NCBI GenBank assembly: GCA_930367215.1
Contig: OV884056.1
Coordinates: 90,593,285-90,657,284 of the forward strand
DNA length: 64,000 nt
Direction: 5' to 3'
Source of the DNA: Pollenia angustigena
Lineage: Eukaryota; Arthropoda; Insecta; Diptera; Polleniidae
Shown here: positions 35,959-47,649 of the stretch, piece after piece
How the letters are laid out: every line of letters begins with the position of its first letter
Position numbering within the stretch: position 1 is the first letter of the stretch
Notes under the pieces: generated by a model
Seen by the model: only the letters and a program-made list of their open reading frames with translations
The model's database searches: none
Told to the model about the DNA's origin: nothing
Position numbers and translations under genes: made by a program

Positions 35959-36377
35959 CCCAGTACCGGTAGCCTAAACTCCTCCACATTGTACCTCCTA
36001 GTGAAAAGAACTAACTCTGTCTTCTCCGGATTAACTCGCAGTCCCTTATCACTCGCCCATGCCGATAGTTCGCCCAGCGCCCCTTGCATGATGTCGCTAA
36101 TTGTCGGCAGAAACTTGCCGGACACCAATATAACTACATCATCCGCGTTGGTCACGACCTTCTGACCCATTCTGTCAAAACGTCTCAGAACGACATTGAC
36201 GGCCAAGAGCCATAATAAGGGAGAGAGAACTCCCCCCTGTGGGGTCGCCCTTGTCACCGATTTCATTAAGCGTTCGTTTCCCCAGTTCGAGTGAATAACT
36301 CTGCTGCTAAGCATCATAGTTATCCATTCGACCAAGAACAACGGAACCTCCAGGTCAACCAGTGCCTGCCTTATAGC
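35959..36377 (-). pseudogene. LINE reverse transcriptase, C-terminal part
   Basis: The frame gives VTRATPQGGVLSPLLWLLAV (RT motif with PQGGVLSP) and then NADDVVILV in place of the usual YADD, so the catalytic box has lost its Y. LRVNPEKTELVLFTRR, the thumb-proximal motif, follows. It stops abruptly at the hAT insertion at 36378 and continues beyond it at 38711. Confidence 0.9.
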
Positions 36378-38702
36378 TAGGGTAGCCAGATTTTTAATTC
36401 GGAAAAACAGTACATTGAACACAAAAAAACAGTACAAGCAAGAAAAACAGTAAATTTTTTTGGCGAAAAAAATTACTCCATTTGCGTTTAAAAAGCAAAC
36501 ACCACAAACGAAGCATTTGGCAAGGAGAACCATAACATTGCTGTAAGCCATATAAGAAAGGAGTAAAGCCGAACTTAGCTTGAAACAATTAACTCATAGA
36601 TTGTGATTTATAGTACGATTATCTTTAAACATATTCGCATTTAAAGCAATTTTCACCACACACATAGTTGCACAAATCATATAGAATTTGAGAAAATGTT
36701 TGTATCCTAAATTAATTTTCCAATTTCAAACAATTTTAAAATTATTTACGGTCAATTTTACCAAGTTCAGCTAAAATTGACTATGTATTACTAAAACAAT
36801 AGATTTTTTGACATTTATAATGATAGTTAATTAAACCTGAACTTGGCCATTAATCTATAAAATCCAAAAAACATACATACAGGCCTCTTCTGAAAATCAC
36901 ATTTTATGAAAGTGATATGAAATCACAAGAAAGGTGTTCTGGGCATATTATTTTGTGATTTCAAAACGTTCAGCTACGTTCACAACTTTTTGAAATCACT
37001 TTGTTATTTTTGCGAAAATTGTAAGGTGACCGTCATAATAAATTACTTAAATAAAATATTCAAAGTGTTGTTTATTAATTTTTTGTGCAATAAGCTATTT
37101 TATTTACAACAAATCTTTTAAAATTAAGAAAATTCGACGACACTACAAAAATGATATTTGCTTTTGTGACTGCTGTTTTGATTTCAGGTTTGCTTTTTAG
37201 TTGAATTAAAAATCTCTAATTTGCTAACAGCGGCAAGAAAGCATAGTTTAATATATGTATATTAAAAATCGTAAAAGCTGCAAAGAATCACAGGAAAAAA
37301 CCGCTGATATCGCGAAAATGGCTAAAATTCGCTAAACATTGCATTACACAACAACAACAAAATTTAGCAAAATAGCGAAAATTTTTAATATTTCAAAGTG
37401 CTTAAAAGTCCCCAAAACTATTATAGGAATGACAAAAATTCGGTAAAAATTGATAATTTAGCGGAAATTCGCAAAAATTTGATAACAGCGGCATGATAGC
37501 AGAGTCTACTATTTATAATAAATCGTTAAAGTTGTAAAGAATCAGAAAACTTACTTGAACAAATCACTTAAATCGCGGAACATAGATAAGATTCGCAAAA
37601 AATTTCAAAATTTTAGTAAACCCTAAATTAATTTTAGACCGCTAAATCGGTAAAAAAACAAATTGTTGAAAAATAACATAAAAATCGTTAAAAAAATTAG
37701 CTATAATTTTGTAGAACACACTTTTTGTGTTTGCTTGTGCTTTCGACAATTGAAAATAACACCGAGAAACAGAAAAACAGTGTGATTTACAGAACACCAC
37801 AAAATCACACATGTGATTTTAAAAGCACATGTGATTTAAAATCACGTGATTTTCAGAACAGATTTGATAGTTTGGTTTATTTTTATTTAACAAAATCTGA
37901 AAATATTAAAATAGTAAAAAAAAACAACTTTCAATAAAATATAAAACAACAATTTTTGTCTGTAAAACAATCAAGTGCAATTGAAAACGAATATTTTCAA
38001 TAAAATTTTTGTAAAAATTAACTTATCTTTTTCTTATTTCAGTAGTTTAGGTTAAGAAAAGTGGTCCTCAAAGGTATTAGGTATTTTAATAAATTTTGAA
38101 CACGGAGAATTTTCCAAATTTGTTCGATTTAAATTTCACGTGATTTCGATATCCAGAACAGGCCCGAAAATTAAAAAAAGTCTAATAATTTAACATAATT
38201 GTGTTGGAATAAGTATGTATTTGTTTAGTATTTAAAAAATTTATTTTTTATTTTGTTTTTCTCAGGTGTGGAAAGGGAAACACTATTGGAAGAGGTGGCC
38301 ATAAAATCATACATAGTACATATGTCTTAAAAATAACAATATGAAAATATACTACTGCTGCGAGCCACTCATTATAATTTAGATTTCTACTGTGTATTTA
38401 TGAGAAAACAATGACCACAGCGTAAAAACTCGTATTATTTTAGAACTTTTTTGTTTGGAACACAAAAAAATTTGTTAAGCTATGTACTGTTAAATATTAT
38501 AATATCATAAAAATGTGTTTTTAGTAGGGGTTTTCTTAATATCTTGGTTTTTTGGACACTGAACAAAAAAAAAAGTACAAAAAACTGTACAAAGTGTAAA
38601 AAACAGTACATTTGCGTACTGTTTTAGGAGTTGTGCATAAAACAGTACATTTGCAAAAAATCAGTACATGTACTGCTTAAAACAGTTCGTATGGCAACCC
38701 TA
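36378..38702. mobile_element. hAT-type element (TAGGGTTGCCA family), copy 2, inside LINE
   Basis: Ends TAGGGTAGCCAGA and, inversely, TAGGGTTGCCATA are flanked by an exact 8-bp duplication CTTATAGC (36370-36377 and 38703-38710). Subterminal CAGTACAT motifs match the 666-bp copy at 5250-5915. Most of the extra length is a second inner element (36880-38164). It has no transposase. It disrupts the LINE reverse transcriptase. Confidence 0.9.
36880..38164. mobile_element. Inner TIR element (GGCCTSTTCTG ends) with ATCACRTGAT motifs
   Basis: AGGCCTCTTCTGAAAATCAC at the left is mirrored by CAGAACAGGCC, preceded by CACGTGATTTC, at the right. The motifs TGTGATTT and AAATCACA recur near both ends, and AATCACATGTGATT and AATCACGTGATT palindromes occur at 37797-37855. 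It is nested within the hAT copy, which is nested in the LINE. Confidence 0.6.
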
Positions 38703-39213
38703 CTTATAGCCTCTATCTTCAAATTGTTAAATGCGTCCTCTATGTCCAGGGATGCCGCCAAGGTGTATTCCCTGGTTCGCAAACCCCGCTCCACATAACT
38801 AACCACATCATGCAACGCACTCTCAACAGATCTACCTTTAAGGTAGGCGTGTTGAGCGCCGCTGACGATGCCGGCGTCAATCTTCGTCCTCAGATGTAGA
38901 TCAATCAGTCGTTCCAACGTCTTCAAGAGAAAAGACGACAAGCTGATTGGTCTAAAATCCTTGGGTTTAGAGTGACCGGTTCTACCCGCCTTGGGAATAA
39001 AAATTACCCTAACCAGCACACATACCCTAAACAGTTCCACCAACAACAGGAGTAATGATTTCCCGATATTCTGTAGCATCGCCGGAAATATACAATCTGG
39101 TCCCTCCGATTTGTAGGACCCAAAGGACCGCCCATGTTACCTTATCCAAGGTAATCATATCCCCCACCGTCTCTCTTTCCTCACCGCCTGAGCCCGAACC
39201 AGAGAAGGGGTCA
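38703..39213 (-). pseudogene. LINE reverse transcriptase, N-terminal part
   Basis: The minus-strand translation includes EGPDCIFPAMLQ (typical start of LINE RT, often SPGPDGIFPALLQ), RVIFIPKAGRTGHSKPKDFR, PISLSSFLLKTLERLIDLHL and GAQHAYLKGRSVESALHDVV, ending TLAASLDIEDAFNNLKIEAI with the first catalytic D. A frameshift lies near 39080-39120. It directly continues the RT fragment at 35959-36377 once the intervening hAT is ignored. Confidence 0.85.
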
Positions 39214-39221
39214 CCACATAC

Positions 39222-39820
39222 CAGAGATCAGCAATGAATCGTTTTTTCGCTACTCATACTGACTCATGCAATTGTAAGTATAAGTGCGTAGAAATCATTT
39301 CAACTTAACTACTCTGATTCACTCATACTCAGAAGAGAAATATTTATGAGTGCGATGTCGACATTATACGCATACTCATAAATGACCTCAGCTTGATTTA
39401 TAATTTCAAGAAAATACTTACAATACTCACAATGATTCAAATCATTTAGCTCATCCATTTACCGTTTTACCACAACAGAGAAAACACACAACTTAATAAT
39501 CAGCGCTGCCAGATAAATTTGCCGAAAAATCGTCCACTTCATACATGTAAGTAAACTGTAATTGCCAAATCGTCACTTTGCTATTTCGGGGACAAATCTG
39601 GCAGCCTCGCATTTTGCTTCGCCTATACACATTGACTTGAGTAGATTCTAAATCAAACACAACAAATGTTGCTAAGTATGAGTACGATGAATAAAATGAA
39701 ACTTTTGAGTGAATATGAGTTTGAATAACATTGGAATAAGTATGAGTGCGTATAAGTACAAGAATTTATGAGTCATGATTTAGCTCCACTCACTTTTTCA
39801 CTACTCATTGCTGATCTCTG
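39222..39820. mobile_element. hAT-type MITE (CAGAGATCAGCAATGA ends) inside LINE
   Basis: Exact inverted ends CAGAGATCAGCAATGA...TCATTGCTGATCTCTG are flanked by an exact 8-bp duplication CCACATAC (39214-39221 and 39821-39828). The subterminal zones are dense in ACTCATA/TATGAGT motifs. Non-coding, 599 bp. Confidence 0.9.
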
Positions 39821-39828
39821 CCACATAC

Positions 39829-40480
39829 AGCCTGTTCCCCCGATCCAGGATCCACACACCCAGGAAAGTGAGTCTCCATAAGCAGACAGAGAGATTCAGG
39901 GCCAGATTCCGCCCATGAGCCGTCCGGTCTCTGAATAAATCCAGGGACTACCGGGTCCTTAGATAAAATTCTCCTGAACCTAGACATCTCATTCACGGAT
40001 TCAACTGACTCGCTAAACTTAATACACGAGTCCCTTTTCGCCCTTCTAATATCTCCCTTAAAACTCCCGTAACTCAACCTAAAGTTGCTCCAATCTTCCT
40101 CCCTACGCGTATACTTCGCGCTATTGAACAGCCTTCTGACAGTGGACCTTTGAGTTCTCAAATCGTCTGTCCATTATCTTGGCTGTGTACGTCTGCCCGG
40201 AAAATTTAACGGACAGGATCGCTTATAGCTACTGGTCAATAGCCCCGTGAAGGTGTTCACCAGTTGCTCAACACCGGTAGGGGTCGACCCGCAGTTCCGT
40301 GTAACCCTAAGGTTACTTTGCACCAGTCCCGAAAACGAATCCCAAGCCGTCCTTCTCGGACTCCTATACGGACACCTTTTCGACCTCTTAAACATTAGAC
40401 TAAAGGACGACTATGGTCAGAGAAGGAAAATACCAAAGCCACCCTCCAGTCCTCTACAAATTCCCTACAGTTCGTCAATG
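39829..40480 (-). pseudogene. LINE region between endonuclease and RT
   Basis: Two minus-strand frames encode RRLFNSAKYTRREEDWSNFR, RRAKRDSCIKFSESVESVNE and then TRNCGSTPTGVEQLVNTFTG. The first is the typical basic linker between endonuclease and RT in I/Jockey-type LINEs. A frame break lies near 40165. Confidence 0.75.
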
Positions 40481-40489
40481 TTATATCTA

Positions 40490-41089
40490 TCACTGCCTCT
40501 CTATCCCTAGTTCTGAACGTTGGCGTATTCCCCCTGTTACATATAAATATATATATATATATATAGCATCACCTCTTTTGTTGATGTCGGCATTACCCCA
40601 TTGGGTATGGTGTGCATTGGCGTCACATCCTAGCACCAGCCTCAAGCCGCTTCTGCCCGAGTGCACCACCAACTCTCGCACTTTTTCACCAGGTGGATCG
40701 GCAGCTTCATATGGCAAGTATACCGATGCTAGTGCCAGGACCGTTTTGTACCTGGCTTCTCCTGTCACAACCGTGAGGTCTCCATTACTGAAAAAATGAG
40801 AAATCATAAATTTATGCTCAGTTCTCGCCAATATACAAGTTCGTACCTTCTCATCCGAGCGGGATACGAACAAGGTATACCCCGTGATCTTTAATCCAAC
40901 TACCCGGTTTTTGTTAATCCAGGGCTCTTGGATTAAAGCCACGTCCACGTTGTTATCAATGAGGTGGGTTACTAATTCGGTTGAGGCCGCTTCACAGTGG
41001 TGCAATTTTATCTGCACCACTTTCAGCCTCTTAGGGTTTATCATTTTTAGGAAACCTAAATCTGATAGACCCCAACCCGAATATAGCAA
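40490..41089 (-). pseudogene. LINE apurinic-type endonuclease domain
   Basis: The frame carries LKVVQIKLHHCEAASTELVT (N-terminal LINE endonuclease motif), VDVALIQEPWINKNRVVGLK with the catalytic E of QEPW, VVTGEARYKTVLALASVYLP and LVLGCDANAHHTQWG with the DANAHH motif. It ends in a TA-repeat expansion (about 40544-40565) that encodes YIYIYIYLY and breaks the reading frame. Expected role: target nicking for retrotransposition. This copy is inactive. Confidence 0.85.
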
Positions 41090-42600
41090 CCCTTCCCATT
41101 GACTTGAGTTTCCTCAGAGACTCCCGGTCTACTGCGAACCTGAAATCTCTTCCTTGGTTCTCCTTACAACCCGGTGAAGCTATCATCTTCCACCTTCCTT
41201 TAACGCTAAAGATTTCGTCGAGTAGTTTGTTTTCTAGCACCTGCCATTTCTAAACACTGATACTTCCATCGGGATCCATATGATCAGGTAAGAATACCGT
41301 CCTTACCTGACGACTCCCTTAGCTTCCTTGACGTGAAGGGTTGGTCCTCTCTGGAGCCAGTCCCCTTAGTGATTTCCTTTCGGGGATTTTTCCTTTTAGC
41401 CGCTGGGGATTGCTGGTCATCACCAGACCTAACTCTCTTAAATACCCCCTTATTTGGGGCCTTAGCAGAGCTCTGTCGGTGATCACCCGATTTCCCTGCA
41501 GATGTTGGCTGGTTTGTCCCAGTAATCCCTTTTGTGACTTCTCTTTATGGGGGGGGGGGGGGGGGTTGTCGGAGATTATCAAGACTTTACCAGTCCTAAT
41601 CGCGCAACTTGTAGTGGGTAGTACAGGCTTGGTTCCCTTATCCGTGACCGTACTGTCACGGTTTAGAGGATCAGGTGTTGATTCCGTACCCTCCTTCTGA
41701 TTTCTGTTCCATTTTTTAAGGATTCATCAGTAGGGGTTGCTGAGGGTTCGTTATCTTTACTGACAACATTTGAGCCCCCAGAAGCTCTTGCTGTGTATCC
41801 CGCAGGATAGGGAATGCCTAGGATATCACCGACAGATCCGTGGATTCGTTCGAATCTGGCAGCGTTCTTTCGGTGCCTCCTCAGCAAGTGCCTATCCCGC
41901 CCATTGTGTAGTGAGGAGGCTTTCTTAGCTCTCTTTTCTACAAAGGCTAAGAAGATCTTACACCACTCTTGGCTTTTTCAAGGCTCGTTTGGCTTTCTGA
42001 TGTGACCAGTTCTGTCGCATCCTGCCGAACCATAGGTTTTAGTACACCCGCTTCTCCGCTCCCTATCTCGAGTGTGACCTCAGGAGCCGAGACCCAGCTC
42101 TATGGTCCTGATCATGAGCAGAAATCATTGTAATTTAGTGCTCATCATCAGATCTCAGAGCTAGACCATCGAGTCTTTCCGAGACCCTTGTTCGAGGCGG
42201 GGAACCGACTGGGGGTCGTTCGTTACGTATGTCTCTGTCAGTTCTGTCCTGCTCCAGAATATCTCTGTAAATACTCAGCCAATCGGCATCTGGATCTGAC
42301 ACCGAAACTGCCGAGTTGTCAGAGATATTCGCTGCATCGACTCCTTGCTTGCACGGACTAGGCTAAAGTTACAACTGACCCTTGCCATCGGCGTCAGAGG
42401 GAAGCTGTTCGCGACCATTTTCTGTAGCCACTAACCAGCCATTCAGGTCCTCGGCACTGCTGTCAACCACCTTGACCTTAAAAGTGGGGGATATGGGAGA
42501 TAAATGTGGGATAGATAGGATTATAGGTAATGGGATAGGGGATGGGAGGATGGATAACCCTTGGTCATGCTGGCCTTAAAGCATATGCCTTCCAACTTGT
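41031..42600 (-). pseudogene. LINE ORF1 (gag-like) remnants and 5' region
   Basis: Minus-strand open pieces include one at 41240-41031 ending RVAIFGLGSIRFRFPKNDKP, resembling the end of LINE ORF1, a proline-rich piece at 41582-41319 and a basic piece at 41887-41663. A G12 homopolymer near 41550 is a likely slippage site. No intact zinc-knuckle was recognised. The call rests mostly on position upstream of the endonuclease. Confidence 0.5.
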
Positions 42601-42734
42601 TGCGGCTAGAATTTATCGAATCAGGTTACAAGACATTCACTTCAGCCAGCATTTAAACCACCACATCGCGGCAAGATAGTTATCCAGGTGGCGGCCTAAA
42701 AAGGTAAAAAAATAATTTTTTCTTACTTAGCCTT

Positions 42735-42893
42735 TAAAGATAATCAGTCAAATTTTTTTTAAGCCCCTAAGCTAAACCCCGCGAAGCTCTGCGATTGTCT
42801 GCAGGAAAGCAACCAGAGTCTCTGGCGGGAATCGAACCCGCAACCCCGGCGCTGATAGACTTGCTCACTACCAGCTAGCCTACCGGGGCACAA
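42735..42893 (-). repeat. tRNA-derived SINE-like sequence
   Basis: On the minus strand it begins TGCCCCGGTAGGCTAGCTGG, with an A-box-like GCTAGCTGGTAGTGAGC. It then has a B box GGTTCGATTCC, a 3' body with GCAGACAATCGCAGAGCTTC and a short A-rich end. The 5' and 3' acceptor halves do not pair, so it is not a true tRNA. A degraded relative is at 17118-17205. Confidence 0.65.
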
Positions 42894-45570
42894 AAGAAAA
42901 AAAAACTATTTAGTTATTAGCCTTATTTTATGCATGAGACACAACGTTTAAGCTAATGTTCATAACGGATGCTTTTCTTGCATATAGGTATTACTATATT
43001 ACATGTACTTTTCGTTGTTCTGCGTTTGCTATAGGGACAGAGGTGACAAATTGTACGCTCTCTTGGTCCTTTGACAACATTTTCGACGGATTCTTGTCGA
43101 TGAGGTATTCTATTTTAAATTTTTCCCATAATTAAGGTCTGCAAAACAGGTGTCTCGAACCTGCCTCTTAAATAGGGAGCCACGAGAGTTTAATGAAGAT
43201 TTTTCGGGTACTGTCGTCTGTTTTTGGGGTTTCGTTCTTTATGTAACATATTGTGAGTATATATGACGTAATAGACTAAAACTTACACTAAAGTTACTCT
43301 TCGTCGTTGTGACGAGTACACACCTCTGAATTTCAACTTAAAAAAATGAAGATCCAGCGTACGTCTGCTCACTACAAGCTTTTGGCGTCAGCTAACGTTG
43401 TTGACAAAAAGGGCGTTATTTGAACACTCATAAAAAGTTTTATGATAAAAAGTAAATGAGCTTCGTCGATTCAACGAAGAGTAACCGTGCAGGGTTAAGT
43501 AAAATTTGTTAAAAAAATAACGAAACTTTAATATTCATTCCACTAACTTATTCAAAATTGTATACTGCAAGTGTATGAGAAAGTAGGAGTAATAACAGAA
43601 CAAGCATGGCACGACAATTTCTATACAATTTGACAGAAAAAGCCGGTGACGGCCATAAAATAAAATTTATTTTAATTTTTAAAAATAAAAGCAAATATTG
43701 GCCATGCTTTTAAAAATAAAGATGACAAAGATGACAGATTTTTTAAAAAGATGATAAAAGAGGACACAAATTTAATAGATGACAGCCAGTTAAAATAGAT
43801 GATTGTCCTCTAAAAAAGAGCACGTATGGTCACCTTAGGTAAGCTCGGTACACATGGGTAAATCCAAAGTGTTGAACGTGACAGTCGTACGCATCAAAAA
43901 TGCCATAACATTTTAAACAACAAATATTTTTACGTTCTCTTAACCCTTAAGTAATAGCACGGAAAAAAGCACTGTTATCTATGCTAAAGTTTATGGAGGG
44001 CGCGATTCTAGGTCAAAGATAATGGCAAAAGAAGTACCGGTTCGAACGTGAAAAAACATTAAACTGTTGGTTTGCTTCCAAAATCTTCGGTATTTTTTTT
44101 AGGCCAAAATCTGGGTCGATACGTGACATTTCGAACGTGAAATTTTTTCCATAATAATTTAACTGAATAATGATATAAACAAAATAAAAATTTACTGTTA
44201 ATCCGAATAACATATTTCTCTTTAAACTATTTCTTAGATTACAGACCATGTAAGAACATCTTTTTGGAATAATTTTTATCAAATATCAGTTAAGAAAACA
44301 CAATAAAACATTCTCAAAAATAAGAAATTACGTTTGAACAACTTTGCAGTCTTATTGTTCATCTAAGTAAACAAATTTATGGGTAAATTTATAAAATTAG
44401 TAAAATCTTAATATTTCTCTATAACAACACCGGCCTTTTGACGGAAATGCCCATATGTACATATAACATAAGGAAACAAGGTTTTTGTTAAATAAGAAAC
44501 GAATGTTGTTTTTAAGTTATTTGGGACGCTGAATCCAAATATTCACTTACATATTTAAATACTGCGTTTAAGAAAAATAAGAAGGTTTTATAGGTACCTA
44601 GTATGTGCATTAGGGGTTTAACCAAAAAAAAAAATACCCATCACGACGGGGTGGCCACTGATGTATATATCAAGAAAACAGTTTTTTGAGAACAATTTGG
44701 ATAAAAAACCTCCCCCCCAAACCGTTTTTTGTAAAAGCTTCCAAAAAATAATAATATTTGAATTTTTATTTTTTAAATACCATACATACAGTCATGTACT
44801 ATATATTAACTTCAGATACTAAAAATTATCTTTGTTGAAGGAAATAAACTTTAAGTTCAAAGTGCGAGTTGTTCTGCAATCTTCCAATAACTATTTTCTG
44901 TTTGGGCACTTGGTTTAATTCACATAGTGGGTATTCGATATCTTGAACTTCTCGAATCTTTTGAAATTTACCAAAATTTTGTGCCCAGATTTCCGAATTT
45001 TTCCGGTTACAAATTAGAGCACTTGTATGAAACATTTTATAAACTTAAATGTCACTATGCACTGACACAAAAATCAACGAATATATGGGATAGAGAACCT
45101 CTCTAACTTAGCAAAACTGCAAACAAATGAAAATAAAACTAAACAATTGTGATTGTGAGGTTGGTTCCATTTTGTTCAAAAAAGGACTTTCCTTGTTATT
45201 TTAACATACTTTTAACTGTTTGGATGTAGTATAATTGGTGGTATAAGTCTTATTTGTGAAAAAGCATACAAATATAAATGAATGGTTTGTGTTTTAACAA
45301 TAAGGATATTGTATTTTTAATAAACAAAAAAAAAATCCAAATACCAAACTTCAAAGTGATTTTTTTAACGCCCGCGAAAAAGTGACCCCACTTTTCATCA
45401 TAGATTTTCACGGTCTATATGGCATGGATAGGTATTTTTTGATAATTTAAAAAATTGTTCAAAAGTTATATCCCTAATGTGCATACAAAATCTACATAGG
45501 TAGGTACATATAATTTTGTCCCTATGGATTTTACTATTTTTAATTTTTTTTACTTTCAATATATGCCAAT
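42894..45570. other. AT-rich non-coding stretch
   Basis: No gene recognised. Frames 44013-44282 and 44826-45035 lack known motifs. The 43680-43837 part is the right end of the possible outer hAT. Confidence 0.5.
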
Positions 45571-45572
45571 AG

Positions 45573-46280
45573 TCAGAGACTAAAGTTTAAATAAATAAAT
45601 ACACACTACAAATTTGGAGTTTTATGATTGTTTTTTCCGTGGAACCCTGCTGTTATACCCGCTTTCCCGTAATGCTCTTTGAACTGTTTTTGGATGAGCA
45701 TGTTTATTGAAAGAATTAGCGATATCATCCGCTTTTTTTGCTGCGCTTGGCTAGGATCGCGTTTAGGAAGTGTTTTTTGTTGGAAATGTTAGTATATAAT
45801 TTCTAACGTTGTTCTGGACGCTGAAAAAAAGTTAATTCAACAATTTTCCTTTTTTCTCGATAGGATTTTCCCTCTTAAAAATTTTTGATTATGAAAGTTC
45901 TTAAGCCGAAATCTATCTCTTTTCCTTAACCCATAGTCTGTGTTAAATCTTACAATTATGAATTAAAAAAATAACTAACAGAAACCATTGGACGATGAAC
46001 AATAAATTTGACATCAAAAAAAGTATTAAAAGGGAAACATAAATAGAAGAAAAGGTAATTAATTCGATAAACTTCAATGTGTATTTAAACTTTTTTCCTC
46101 GTTAATTTTTTGTTTTTTTTTTTTTTTTTAAATAACCGTTATGTATTCAATTAAGTCAATATTTTTTTAATTTTATATCATCAACGAAGGGGAAAAAAAC
46201 TGCATACAACAAATTTTCGGAAAAACTTTAGTTTTCCAAAAACTCGAAACTTTGTGTGTATTTAAACTTTAGTCTCTGAT
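45573..46280 (-). mobile_element. Tc1-family remnant with TCAGAGACTAAAG ends
   Basis: TCAGAGACTAAAGTTTAAAT at the left is mirrored by TTTAAACTTTAGTCTCTGA at the right. Near the left end, the minus strand encodes ADDIANSFNKHAHPKTVQRA then LRESGYNSRVPRKKQS. This resembles the second helix-turn-helix of Tc1 transposases (PKTVxRxLxExG....RKKP). The rest of the transposase is deleted. Confidence 0.7.
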
Positions 46281-47046
46281 TGTACATATGTGTTGAATTT
46301 AAATTTTTTTTTTTTAAATGGAATAATAATCTTTAGTTTCCGACCGAATGTACCCGAACCCGAACTTCGGTAAATTTTGACAAGTTCGGCCGAACCCGAA
46401 CTTTTTGTTAATAAATCTGAACAATTGTACTTTTTTTAATGTATTTATTTTAACCAAAATAAAATTTCGGCAAATTATTACATTTATGGCCATTTTCTCA
46501 ATGTATCGACAAACTGTCTGTTACTTAATGTCAACATAAATTTATTGGACCGATAAACTGTCCGTAAACTATTTTGGGTTTCTCAATATACAGGCAAAAA
46601 ACATTGTTTTCAGTTGGCAACACCACTCAAAATACATGCAAAAGTTGGGAGTCAGCTGATTGAATTTATCTGTACGGCAAACAAAATGAAAATAAATAAT
46701 AGGCAGATGAGTGCAAATGAGACATTGAGACAACCAAATTTTTTTAATGTGCAGTTTTTCGTTGGGAAAAAAGATAACCGCCTAATGAGAAAATGGCCAT
46801 TACACTTTTGGAAGGATGCAACTAGGGATGCCAATCGGGATTGATTTTAGAAAATCCCGGTATTGGGGATTTTGAAATTTTTTTAAATAAACAACACTTT
46901 TGAACTGAAATATCATTGAAACATGAAAAGATAAATTGCACTTTATAGTAGTCAAAACTATTTTATAGTCAAAAAATAATTAGTAATTGCTTTTTTTTAA
47001 GACAAAAAATAAAAAATAAATTTCAAGTTTAATACAGTATACATTA

Positions 47047-47164
47047 GCCCTCTTATTCATAAAAAATATTTCATGTTAATAACAGGTTAATAAGATAAAA
47101 TTTATATGAAAATTTGTTTAATAAACCTCTTATAAAACTGACACATTTTTTATGAATAAGGGGG
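47047..47164. mobile_element. Hairpin MITE (CCCTCTTATTCATAAAAAA ends)
   Basis: Inverted arms of about 20 bp plus inner TTAATAACAGGTTAATAAG-like complementarity. It resembles the hairpin at 24814-24936, which has CATATTCATAAA ends and an AATAAACCTC core. Confidence 0.6.
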
Positions 47165-47571
47165 TAGGTCTATAACTTTTTCACACTTTTTGCGAAAATC
47201 AAAAACGGCATAGTATAGTCCTGTAGAACATTAAAAGTTATAAATAAAAAATATGATAATTTTTTCGGATTGTGAAAAAAGTACACGCAGGGATCGAGTT
47301 GAAGTTTGAAAACAACCATTTTATCTCACGTATCAATTAAATACTATTTTGGAATTTATCCACTGCTTTAGAATTAAAAATTTTCCTACGGTTTACAATC
47401 CATCGCGGTTCCGTCGTACTATGCCAATAATTTGGTTATAGCCCTAGTATACATATTAGTACTCAAACCTCTAAAATGTATTTTTTGAATTCGTTGGGGT
47501 GTATTTTCTCTAAGTGGCGTTTAATATTGGCGGTAGTTTGTTTGCCATTGACATTTGTTTGGCGCAACATT

Positions 47572-47649
47572 TCGTCGGTTGATTATTTAATTGTCGTATG
47601 TGGCTACAAATTACATGCGACATACGACAATTAAATAATCAACCGACGA
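47572..47649. repeat. 78-bp palindrome, TCGTCGGTTGATTATTTAAT family, copy 1
   Basis: Exact inverted arms of 30 bp surround an 18-nt loop. A second copy with the same arms is at 55300-55381. Confidence 0.85.

Larger units (their letters stand above)
34786..42700 (-). mobile_element. LOA/I-like LINE retrotransposon, broken and split by two hAT elements
   Basis: On the minus strand the order is ORF1-like remnants, apurinic-type endonuclease, linker, reverse transcriptase, RNase H and a C-terminal CX2C zinc-knuckle-like tail, which is the canonical order for RNase-H-bearing I/LOA-type LINEs. Frameshifts and stops break it. Two hAT insertions (36378-38702, 39222-39820) interrupt the reverse transcriptase region. 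The GC content is visibly higher than in flanking DNA. A related 3' fragment lies at 7020-7470. Confidence 0.85.
31232..43837. mobile_element. Possible outermost hAT-like element split by nested insertions
   Basis: TAAGGCGACCAGATTTTG at 31232, followed by AGAGGACA, is mirrored at 43828-43837 by TGGTCACCTTA preceded by TGTCCTCT-like sequence, as expected of one inverted-repeat pair. After subtracting the TIR element (31971-34783) and the LINE with its own insertions (about 34786-42700), about 1.9 kb of host element would remain. No exact 8-bp target duplication was found, so these could also be ends of two unrelated copies. Confidence 0.3.

Noticed and set aside
40247..41700. Plus-strand frames over the LINE (87, 128, 119 codons)
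   Set aside because: They are shadows of the minus-strand endonuclease and ORF1 regions. The GC-rich DNA keeps other frames open.
42780..42893. True tRNA gene on the minus strand
   Set aside because: The A and B boxes are good, but the acceptor halves do not pair and the sequence continues into a SINE-like body.
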